Source: HGW-17 sp938004375 (GTDB lineage Bacteria; Myxococcota_A; Polyangia; HGW-17). Taken from it: a stretch of DNA of 31,895 nucleotides. The stretch spans positions 1-31,895 of the forward strand of contig DAIRVS010000037.1 of the NCBI GenBank assembly GCA_036802685.1, read 5' to 3'. The position numbers and the translations under genes were made by a program. Below are positions 16,574-24,600 of this stretch, one piece after another. The stretch's first letter is position 1. Each line of letters opens with the position of its first letter. Under the pieces are notes generated by a model, which searched no databases, was not told the DNA's origin, and saw only the letters and a list, made by a program, of their open reading frames with translations.

Positions 16574-17645
16574 GCTTTTCCGGTCATATTTCCCCCAATA
16601 GAACCCGCCAAGGCTCTGCGCGTGAGCGCTTCCTCAAACCGGCGGGTCGATTTCTTCTTGCTTTGGAGTGCGGTGACCTGGCACCGCATCTTTCCCTCCG
16701 CCGCTGCGCAGCCGCCGCGGAGCTGCGTTTTCCCCTTCCCACTATGGACTGCGGTGACCTGGCACCGCGTTTTCCCCTCCGCCGCGGTGCAGCCGCCGCG
16801 GAGCTGCTTCATATGGACTGCGGTGACCTGGCACCGCGTTTTCCCCTCCGCCGCGGCGCAGCCGCCGCGGAGCTGCTTCATATGGACTGCGGTGACCTGG
16901 CACCGCGTTCTCCCCTCCGCCGCGGCGCAGCCGCCGCGGGGCTGCTTCATATGGAGTGCGGTGACTCGGCACCGCATCTTCTTCTCCGCCGCGGCGCAGC
17001 CGCCGCGGGGCTGCGTTCTCCCCTCCGCCGCGGCGCAGCCGCCGCGGAGCGACCGTCACCGGTCGCCCGGCGCCGGGGGAATTTGCGGTCCCAGGTGACC
17101 GCACTCCATATGCGGAAGCGTGCACCCCGATGGGGTGGCGGCAACCCTTCGCTGGTCTGTACGCCTGCGATGCAGGCGCGGACGTGGGCCCGCGTCGCGG
17201 GCCGCGCCGCCGTGGAGCGGCTTTATATGGACTGCGGTGGCTTGACACCGCGATTGCTTCTCCGCTGCGGCGCAGCCGCCGCGGATCTGCTTTATATGGA
17301 CTGCGGTGACCTGGCACCGCGTTCTCCCCTCCGCCGCGGCGCAGCCGCCGCGGGGCTGCTTCATATGGAGTGCGGTGACTCGGCACCGCATCTTCTTCTC
17401 CGCCGCGGCGCAGCCGCCGCGGGGCTGCGTTCTCCCCTCCGCCGCGGCGCAGCCGCCGCGGAGCGACCGTCACCGGTCGCCCGGCGCCGGGGGAATTTGC
17501 GGTCCCAGGTGACCGCACTCCATATGCGGAAGCGTGCACCCCGATGGGGTGGCGGCAACCCTTCGCTGGTCTGTACGCCTGCGTTGCAGGCGCGCTCGTG
17601 GGTCCGCGACGCGGGCCGCGCCGACGTGGAAGCTGGGGGTGTCGC
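16574..17645. repeat. 69-bp-unit repeat insert splitting hsdM from hsdS
   Basis: This 1.07-kb block has no recognisable gene. Its unit is 69 bp long and starts at 16743, 16812, 16881 and 16950 with exactly 69-bp spacing; degenerate or partial units start near 16662 and follow 17000. Each unit contains GCGGTG-N6-CACCGC, a 6-bp hairpin whose stem is conserved while the loop varies (ACCTGG, ACTCGG, GCTTGA), plus a CCGCGG-rich part. A block of about 290 bp at 16881-17170 is repeated at 17295-17584, offset 414 bp or six units. Because 69 is 23 codons, one plus-strand frame stays open from the ATG at 16570 to the TGA at 17649; it would encode repeats of MDCGDLAPRFPLRRGAAAAE. I regard that frame as a repeat by-product unless expression is shown. 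Confidence 0.85.
16881..17584 (+). repeat. ~290-bp direct duplication inside the insert (16881-17170 and 17295-17584)
   Basis: The segment beginning TATGGACTGCGGTGACCT and ending in GTCTGTACGCCTGCG is present twice with no difference that I can find. The copies are separated by a diverged 124-bp spacer (17171-17294) that itself contains a degenerate unit (GCGGTGGCTTGACACCGC). The two copies are in register with the 69-bp period. Each carries a 7-bp hairpin GCGACCG-TCAC-CGGTCGC (17049-17066, 17463-17480) and an inverted unit fragment, AGGTGACCGCACTCCATATG (17093-17112, 17507-17526). The identity implies a recent duplication by recombination or slippage. Confidence 0.85.
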
Positions 17646-18965
17646 ATGAGCTTCCCGCGGTACCCGAAGTACAAGGCCAGCGGCGTAGAGTGGTTGGGTG
17701 AGGTGCCTGAACACTGGAATACCCTGAGAATTAAAAGACTTTTTGAAATTAAGAAGAGAATAGCTGGTGTATTGGGATTTGATGTTCTCTCCGTAACCCA
17801 GCAAGGGTTGAAGGTCAGAGACTTGGATTCTAATGATGGCCAAATCTCAATGGATTATTCCAAATATCAATTTGTCGAAATCGGTGATTTCGCAATGAAT
17901 CATATGGATTTGCTTACAGGTTACATTGATATCGCCTCGATGCAGGGGGTCACAAGTCCTGATTATCGAGTTTTTTCAATTAGGGATCAAAAGACTCAGT
18001 GCAAGGAATACTTTTTATACCTTTTCCAGATGGGATATAAGAATCGCATTTTCTTCGCATATGGACAGGGCAGTTCTCAACTTGGTCGGTGGAGACTCCC
18101 CACGGAGCAGTTCAACGATTTTCCATTTCCCCTCCCACCCCTCGATGAACAGGTGGCCATCGCGGGGTTTCTCGACCGGGAGACCGCGAAGATCGACGGG
18201 CTCGTGGCCGAGCAGCGGAAGTTGATCGACCTGCTCAAGGAGAAGCGCCAGGCCGTCATCTCCCACGCCGTCACCTGTGGCCTGAACCCCTCCGCCCCCA
18301 TGAAGCCCTCAGGCATCGAGTGGCTCGGGGACATCCCTGCGCATTGGGAGGTGACAAGTCTAAAGCGGTCATTCGAATCTATCGACTATGGCATTTCCGA
18401 CGCGCTCGATTCGGACGGGCAGATTGCCGTTCTTAGAATGGGAAATATCATTGATGGGAAAATCGTCTTGGACGATTTGAAGTTTACAGATTCCGTGGAC
18501 CCTGCGCTTCTTTTAAGGGCAGGAGATTTGCTTTATAACCGGACGAATAGCCTACACTTAGTTGGAAAAGTTGGGATGTATTCTGGTGAAGAGAATACCA
18601 GCGTCAGTTTTGCCTCCTATCTGGTCAGATTAAGAACGACAAGTAGGAACTTTCCTCCCTATTTTTCATATTTGCTTAATGTGGAAGGTTTGTTGGGAGT
18701 CGCTAGAGCTGATGCTTTCATCGCTATCGGGCAGTGCAATCTGAACCCAACTCGGTACGGTCTCATCCGAATCGCACTTCCACCCCTCGCTGAACAAATC
18801 GCCATTGTCGAGTTCCTCGACGCCGAGACCGCCAAGATCGACGCGCTTGTGGCCGAGTCCGAGCGGGCCATCGAGCTGCTGCAGGAGCGGCGCACGGCGT
18901 TGATCTCGGCGGCCGTCACCGGGAAGATCGACGTCCGGAACCACCAGGACAAGGAGACCGCATGA
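17646..18965 (+). CDS. hsdS: type I restriction-modification specificity subunit HsdS
   Basis: This is a 439-aa specificity subunit with two target-recognition domains. The start MSFPRYPKYKASGVEWLGEVPEHW has GGGGG six nt upstream. TRD1 is about residues 25-160 and ends in the conserved LPPLDEQVAIAGFLDRETAKIDGLVAEQRKLIDLLKEKR helix. A second SGIEWLGDIPAHW motif opens TRD2 (about 230-375), followed by LPPLAEQIAIVEFLDAETAKIDALVAESERAIELLQERR. The two conserved helices are near-duplicates, giving the usual pseudo-symmetry. Both TRDs are encoded by strikingly AT-rich DNA (about 17720-18120 and 18355-18770), whereas the conserved helices are GC-rich. This is the classic mark of TRD exchange. The stop overlaps the next gene's start (ATGA, 18962-18965). 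Confidence 0.94.
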   Translation: MSFPRYPKYKASGVEWLGEVPEHWNTLRIKRLFEIKKRIAGVLGFDVLSVTQQGLKVRDLDSNDGQISMDYSKYQFVEIGDFAMNHMDLLTGYIDIASMQGVTSPDYRVFSIRDQKTQCKEYFLYLFQMGYKNRIFFAYGQGSSQLGRWRLPTEQFNDFPFPLPPLDEQVAIAGFLDRETAKIDGLVAEQRKLIDLLKEKRQAVISHAVTCGLNPSAPMKPSGIEWLGDIPAHWEVTSLKRSFESIDYGISDALDSDGQIAVLRMGNIIDGKIVLDDLKFTDSVDPALLLRAGDLLYNRTNSLHLVGKVGMYSGEENTSVSFASYLVRLRTTSRNFPPYFSYLLNVEGLLGVARADAFIAIGQCNLNPTRYGLIRIALPPLAEQIAIVEFLDAETAKIDALVAESERAIELLQERRTALISAAVTGKIDVRNHQDKETA

Positions 18966-20053
18966 GCCTCTTTCGCATCACCACGGACCGCATGGAACCC
19001 GTCCCCACCACCACGTTCGCCAAGGAGAAGCTCCTCGAGCGCCGGGACCTGCAGCGCCTGCTGCGCCAGGACCTCTCGCCCCTGGGAGACGACCTGATGG
19101 TCATCGCCGAGGAGTTCGGCCAGTGGGAGGACAGTAACCGGCGCATCGACCTGCTGTGCCTGGGGCGGGACGCGCGCCTGGTGGTCGTCGAGCTCAAGCG
19201 CACCGAGGACGGCGGCCACATGGAGCTGCAGGCCCTGCGCTACGCGGCCATGGTGTCGGCGATGACGCTCGACCAGGTCATCGATGCTTTCGCCCGGACC
19301 CAGGGCGGCGACCGCGACGCCGCCGGCGCCGAGGTGCTGGAGTTCCTCGGCCTGGAGTCCGTCGAGGAGGCCGAACTCACCGGCGACGTACGCATCATCC
19401 TGGTGTCGGCCGACTTCTCCACGGAACTGACCACCGCCGTGCTGTGGCTCAACCAGCGCGAGCTGGACATCACCTGCGTCCGCCTGCGCCCCTACCGCAT
19501 GGGCAGCGAGATTCTCATTGACGCCACGCAGATCATTCCGCTGCCGGAGGCCGCCGAATACGAGGTCAAGCTGCGGGAGCAGGAGAAGGAAAAGCGCAAG
19601 GTCGAGGGCGCCAGACAAGAAATTTTCCGCGGTTTTTGGACGAAGTTGTTGGATCGGGCGTCCCAGCGGACCCAGTTGTTGTCCAACCGGTCTTCGACCA
19701 AGGCACACTGGATCACTTGCGGCATCGGCAGAAGTGGCTTCTGTCTCGCGCTCTCCGTCAAGCGGGAAGTCACGCATGTCGAGTGTATCATCAGGTTGGC
19801 CGGTGGCGCCGAGCCCAGCAAAGAGGCGTACCATTCGCTGGAACACCGTCGAGTGGAGATTGAAAAGCGTTTTGGTGGACCGCTGATCTGGGAACTTCTG
19901 GAGCATCGCCTGGGTAGCCGGATTGCGTTCGAGATCGCTGGTGGATGGGCTTCCCCCGAGTCCGAGTGGCCGAACCTTCAGGATCAGATGATTGACGTGT
20001 TGATCCGCCTTGAAACGGCCCTGCGCAAACCCATCGCCGATTTGACCCTGTGA
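18962..20053 (+). CDS. PD-(D/E)XK nuclease-like protein with C-terminal DUF4268-like domain
   Basis: This 363-aa protein is translationally coupled to hsdS by an ATGA overlap. The N-terminal half contains RRIDLLCLGRDARLVVVELKR, giving Asp63, Glu77 and Lys79 of a PD-(D/E)XK site, and QALRY (Gln90, Tyr94) matching the QxxxY motif of such nucleases. A charged linker (REQEKEKRKVEGARQE, about 205-220) leads to a C-terminal domain resembling DUF4268 (FWTKLLDRA ... LSNRSSTKAHWITCGIGRSGFCLALSVKREVTHVECII). Proteins of this build are often found in restriction loci, but their role is not established. The second half is less GC-rich than the first, which may mean it was exchanged separately. It could be an accessory nuclease of the R-M system or a stand-alone defence effector. 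Confidence 0.75.
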   Translation: MSLFRITTDRMEPVPTTTFAKEKLLERRDLQRLLRQDLSPLGDDLMVIAEEFGQWEDSNRRIDLLCLGRDARLVVVELKRTEDGGHMELQALRYAAMVSAMTLDQVIDAFARTQGGDRDAAGAEVLEFLGLESVEEAELTGDVRIILVSADFSTELTTAVLWLNQRELDITCVRLRPYRMGSEILIDATQIIPLPEAAEYEVKLREQEKEKRKVEGARQEIFRGFWTKLLDRASQRTQLLSNRSSTKAHWITCGIGRSGFCLALSVKREVTHVECIIRLAGGAEPSKEAYHSLEHRRVEIEKRFGGPLIWELLEHRLGSRIAFEIAGGWASPESEWPNLQDQMIDVLIRLETALRKPIADLTL

Positions 20054-20155
20054 GGGCTCCTGCCGGAACGGCTGGAATGTTTCCCGACCTGGCGTGTTGA
20101 ACGGACCGGGCATTGATGTTACGGTCTGTTCGTTTGAGATGGGAAGGTTGAAGCA

Positions 20156-21298
20156 ATGTTCAAAGAGATTGATTTCCTGAGCCCGCGATTCGTCGGACCC
20201 CGCTTCTCCAATCACTCCATTCCACTGGAAGTCCTTAAGGATCTGGCGGTCTTCGACGAGATGGTTAGGACGCAATCCAGGTTGCTGTATCTTCAGGCCC
20301 ACCCGGAGCGGAAACGGCTGCCGAAGGGATTCTTCGACGGCGTGTCCATTGTCCTCAAGGGCATCTCCGAAGGGAGCGCGGTGCCGCAGATGGTTCTGGT
20401 GTCCCCTGAACCGGACGATCCCGGCCTGTTTCCCCCCGAGAACCAGGAATATCTCGAAAAGTCCCGCGACCTCATCGTCTCGGCCATCGACGCGGCCGAG
20501 CATGAAGAAACTGTGGCGCCGCTTCCCGAACCCGTGCTCGCATATTTCGAGAGCTTCGGCAGCAGCCTGAAAGACGGGGAGCACATCGAGTTTCGCCCGA
20601 ACGACGTAGCCCGCCCCGCCCGGCTGAACAAGAGCTCGCGAAAGAGGCTCATCCTGCAGTCCACCCAGGTTCAGGATTACGCAGAAGACGTCATGCAGGT
20701 CGGCAAGGTTGCCGAGAGCAACCACGCGAAGGGCACCTTCACGCTCGAACTGAGGGATGGGAGCTGCGTGGCGGCGCCCAAGGATCGGACCAACAACGAT
20801 GTCGTCTGCTCGGCTCACGCCGGTTACTACGAGGGGCTGAAGGTCGCCGTGCGCGGGGTCGGTCGGTTCGGTCGAAACGACAAGTTGCTGAAGCTCGAGC
20901 ACATCGAACAGATCCTGCTTCTGGATCCGCTCGACATCGGTGAGCGCCTCGAAGAACTGCGCCAGTTGAAGAGCGGCTGGTACGACGGCCACGGTCAGGC
21001 GCTGAGCGCCGACGGCCTGAAGTGGCTCGAGGAGGCGTTCACTCGGTACTTCGATGACGCGCGCCTGCCGTTACCCCGCTTGTTCCCGACGGTCGAGGGC
21101 CTCGTGCAGGCGGAATGGTCCATCGGTCTCTGGGAGGTCACGCTGGAGCTCGACCTTCAGACCCATGTCGGTGAATTTCAGGCCGTGCAGGTCCAGAAGG
21201 ACGAACAGTTGGAGAAGATGCTCGCGCTGGACACGTCCCAGGCCTGGCATGAGCTGGACACCCTGCTGGAGCGGTTTTCCCGCGAGGTGCCGGCATGA
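20156..21298 (+). CDS. uncharacterised 380-aa protein embedded in the hsd operon
   Basis: I do not recognise a named domain. Visible regions are an N-terminal helical part (MFKEIDFLSPRFVGPRFSNHSIPLEVLKDL ... HPERKRLPKGFFDGVSIVL), a middle beta-rich part (about 180-255) and a C-terminal part around Trp275. The middle part reads VGKVAESNHAKGTFTLELRDGSCV ... VAVRGVGRF and could be an OB- or SH3-like fold. The C-terminal part reads LKSGWYDGHGQALSADGLKWLEEAF, then RLFPTVEGLVQAEWSIG. I recall similar 'GW.dG.G......P.P.GgvQaEWS' proteins as an uncharacterised family that travels with a small partner. That small partner follows here, coupled by ATGA at 21295-21298. The start at 20156 has AAGG about 9 nt upstream. 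The 102-bp gap before it is the only sizeable non-coding gap in the operon apart from the repeat insert, and may hold an internal promoter. Confidence 0.7.
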   Translation: MFKEIDFLSPRFVGPRFSNHSIPLEVLKDLAVFDEMVRTQSRLLYLQAHPERKRLPKGFFDGVSIVLKGISEGSAVPQMVLVSPEPDDPGLFPPENQEYLEKSRDLIVSAIDAAEHEETVAPLPEPVLAYFESFGSSLKDGEHIEFRPNDVARPARLNKSSRKRLILQSTQVQDYAEDVMQVGKVAESNHAKGTFTLELRDGSCVAAPKDRTNNDVVCSAHAGYYEGLKVAVRGVGRFGRNDKLLKLEHIEQILLLDPLDIGERLEELRQLKSGWYDGHGQALSADGLKWLEEAFTRYFDDARLPLPRLFPTVEGLVQAEWSIGLWEVTLELDLQTHVGEFQAVQVQKDEQLEKMLALDTSQAWHELDTLLERFSREVPA

Positions 21299-21666
21299 AT
21301 CCGGGGACGATCCTGCTGCGTCAGGTTCACCCGTCGTTCGTTCAGGATGGTCGGATTTCCTCGCAGGTGTTCCGGCCGACGCCCAAGGACGAAGCGCTGC
21401 TCTCCGTGGACAACGGCGACCTGATCAGCGCCGAGGCGGCTTTTCAGCGATTCATCAATTGGCCTGAGTGTCGTTCCTCCGGGGTCATGGGGGTCACGTG
21501 CGACGAGTGCGACCAACGGTCGCTCCCCGTGTTAGAAGACGGCGCTCCCCACCCGGAGCATTGCTCCATCGATTTCTCCGCGCTGAGCAAGAGCCAGGTG
21601 GAGAAGGCAGCCAAATACCTCAAGCATCAGGCCCAGGTCAGGGGCTGGTTGCACAGGGCCTCATGA
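21295..21666 (+). CDS. uncharacterised 123-aa partner protein
   Basis: This small soluble protein (MNPGTILLRQVHPSFVQDGR...) overlaps the preceding gene by ATGA and is itself overlapped by the hsdR start (ATGA, 21663-21666), so all three are translationally linked. It contains the block RQVHPSF.QDGRISSQVFRPTPKDE.LLSV..GDLISAE, which looks like a conserved family core. A Cys/His group follows (Cys69, Cys72, His86, His89, Cys90) that could bind zinc. The C-terminal helix ends in the segment LSKSQVEKAAKYLKHQAQVRGW. The pairing of a larger protein with this small one, in a fixed order, suggests a two-component module; whether it is toxin-antitoxin, defence or R-M accessory is unknown. Confidence 0.7.
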   Translation: MNPGTILLRQVHPSFVQDGRISSQVFRPTPKDEALLSVDNGDLISAEAAFQRFINWPECRSSGVMGVTCDECDQRSLPVLEDGAPHPEHCSIDFSALSKSQVEKAAKYLKHQAQVRGWLHRAS

Positions 21667-24600
21667 ACCTGCACCGCGAGATTCACTTCGAAAACGAAAT
21701 CTGCGAGTACCTGGGCGCCCACGGCTGGCTCGTGTCCGCCGACGACACCGGCTACGACGTGGCCCGGGCGCTGTATCCGGAGGACCTGCTTGCGTGGGTG
21801 CAGCAGACCCAGCCCAGGGCGTGGGAGGCGTTGGTCAAGAGCCACGGGGCCGCCGCCGGCGAGACGCTGCTCACCCGCGTGCGCGCCCAGCTCGACGCGC
21901 GGGGAACGCTGGACGTGCTGCGCCAGGGCGTCGAGCTGCTGGGCCTGCGCGCGCCCGTGCAGCTGGCGCAGTTCAAGCCGGCGCTGGCCATGAACGAGGA
22001 GCTCGTCGCGCGGTACCAGGCGAACCGCCTGCGGGTGATGCGCCAGGTGCACTACAGCCTGGGCAGCGGCAACAGCCTCGATCTGGTGCTGTTCTGCAAC
22101 GGCCTGCCGGTGGCCACCTGCGAGCTCAAGACCGACTTCACCCAGCGGGTGCAGGACGCGATCGACCAGTACCGCTTCGACCGCCCCGTGCGCGGCAAGG
22201 GCGGCACGTCGGAGCCCCTGCTTTCGTTCCCCCGGGGCGCGCTGGTGCACTTCGCCGTGTCCACGTCCGAGGTGCACATGACCACGCGCCTCGACGGGAA
22301 GGACACGCGCTTTCTGCCTTTTAACCGCGGGGACCACGGCGGGGCAGGGAACCCCGAAGGCGCCGGTGGCTTCCGCACGGCCTACCTGTGGGAGCAGGTC
22401 CTCGAGCGCGAGGGGTGGCTGGAGATCCTCGGCCGCTACCTGGTCGCCCGCCGGGACGACAAGCGCAACCTCACGGCAGTCCTGTTCCCGCGCTACCACC
22501 AGCTCGACGCCACGCGCAGGCTGGTGGCGGCCGTGCTCGCCGAGGGGCCGGGCGGACGCTACCTGATCCAGCACTCGGCGGGCTCGGGCAAGACCAACTC
22601 CATCGCGTGGTCGGCGCACTTCCTCGCGGACCTGCACGACGCGGACCTGCGCAAGTTGTTCGACTCGGTGCTCGTGGTGTCGGACCGCAACGTCATCGAC
22701 CACCAGCTGCGCACGGCCATCTTCGACTTCGAGCGCACGGTGGGCGTGGTCGCCACCATCTCGGGCGAGGGCGGCAGCAAGAGCGCGGAGCTGGCCGAGG
22801 CCCTCTCGGGGGACAAGAAGATCGTCGTGTGCACCATCCAGACGTTCCCGTACGCGCTCTCGGCGGTCCGGGAGCTGGCCGCGACCCGGGGCAAGCGCTT
22901 CGCCGTGATCGCCGACGAGGCCCACAGTTCGCAGACCGGCGAGGCCGCGGCCAAGCTCAAGGCCGTGCTCTCGCCCGAGGAGCTCGCCGACCTCGGCGAC
23001 GGCGGCGAGGTCAGTTGCGAGGACGTGCTCGCCGCGCAGATGGCGGCCCGCGCCGATGACCGGGGCATCACCTTCGTGGCGTTCACGGCCACCCCCAAGA
23101 GCAAGACGCTGGAGTTGTTCGGCCGGCGGCCCGACCCCGCGCGCCCGGCCGGTGCGGACAACCTGCCGGCGCCGTTCCACGTGTACTCCATGCGCCAGGC
23201 CATCGAGGAGGGCTTCATCCTCGACGTGCTGCAGAACTACACGTCCTACAAGATGGCCTTCCGCCTCGCCCAGGAGAACGGCGCCCTCGACGACCGCGAG
23301 GTCGAGCGGGGCGCGGCCACCAAGGGAATCATGGGCTGGGTGCGCCTGCACCCGTACAACATCTCGCAGAAGGTCGAGGTCGTCGTCGAGCACTTCCGGC
23401 AGTTCGTGGCGCCGCTGCTGGGCGGCCGCGCCAAGGCCATGGTGGTCGTGGGCAGCCGCGTCGAGGCCGTGCGCTGGCAGCTGGCCATCGACCGGTACAT
23501 CCGCGCCCGCCGCTACGAGTTCCGCACGCTGGTGGCTTTCTCGGGCGAGGTCGTGGACCCCGAGTCCGGCGACGAGGCCTTCACCGAGCGCAGCACCGCG
23601 CTCAACCCGCACCTGCGCGGGGCCGACCTGCGCCAGGCGTTCGAGGGCGACGAGTACCGCATCCTGCTGGTGGCCAACAAGTTCCAGACGGGCTTCGACC
23701 AGCCGCTTCTGTGCGGCATGTACGTGGCCCGGCGCCTCGCGGGCATCCAGGCGGTGCAGACCCTCTCGCGCCTGAACCGCGCGCACCCGGGCAAGGACAC
23801 GACCTATGTGCTGGACTTCGTCAACGACCCCGAGGAGGTGCTGCAGGCGTTCCGCACCTACCACACCACGGCCCGGCTGGCCGGCGTGACCGATCCCGAC
23901 CTGGTGTTCGACCTGCGCGCCAAGCTCGACGCCGCCGGCTGCTACGACGACTTCGAGGTGGACCGGGTGGTGGCCGTGGTCCTGAAGCCCGACGCCAAGC
24001 AGGCCGAGCTGGCCGCGGCCGTGGAGCCCGTGGTGGACCGCCTGCACCGCCGGTGGCGCGCCGCCCAGGAGCAGGTGCGCGCCGCCGAAGCGGGGGCAGG
24101 GGGGGCTGTCCAGGCTGCCCGCGACGAGCTGGCCGCGCTGCAGTTGTTCAAGAAGGACCTGGAGAGCTTCCTGAAGCTCTACACCTACCTGTCGCAGATC
24201 TTCAACTACGGGAACCCCGCCATCGAGAAGCGCGCCATCTTCTACCGCCAGGTGCTGCGCCTCTTGGAGTTCGGCCGCGAGCGCGAGGGTGTGGACCTCT
24301 CGAAGGTGCAGTTGACCCACTACACGCTGCGCGACCTGGGCACCCGCCGCCTGCCGCTCGTGGACGGCCCCGACGCGCCGAAGCTGGCCCCGGTCACCGA
24401 CGTGGGCGCCGGCCTGGTCCAGGAGAAGCAGAAGGCCTACCTATCGGCGATCATCCAGAAGCTCAATGACCTGTTCGAGGGCGACCTCACCGACGACGAC
24501 CGCCTGGTCTACGTGCGCGACGTCATCCGCGGCAAGCTCCTCGAATCGGCCACCCTGCGCACCCAGGCCGCCAACAACACCTCCATGCAGTTCGAGAGCT

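Noticed and set aside
16743..17018. Regular 69-bp array resembling a CRISPR
   Set aside because: Units are contiguous and similar along their whole length, with no unique spacers and no cas genes; it is a tandem repeat.
16570..17649. 359-codon frame across the hsdM-hsdS insert as an ordinary protein gene
   Set aside because: The translation is only the 23-residue repeat with no recognisable fold; it is reported as a repeat and as a hypothesis rather than as a gene.
21627..24320. Long minus-strand open frame opposite hsdR
   Set aside because: It is a GC-rich antisense shadow of hsdR with low-complexity, non-protein-like composition (runs of His, Gly, Val, Leu) and no ribosome-binding site. 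Similar shadows oppose yhaN (plus 8026-10302), the AAA ATPase and hsdM.
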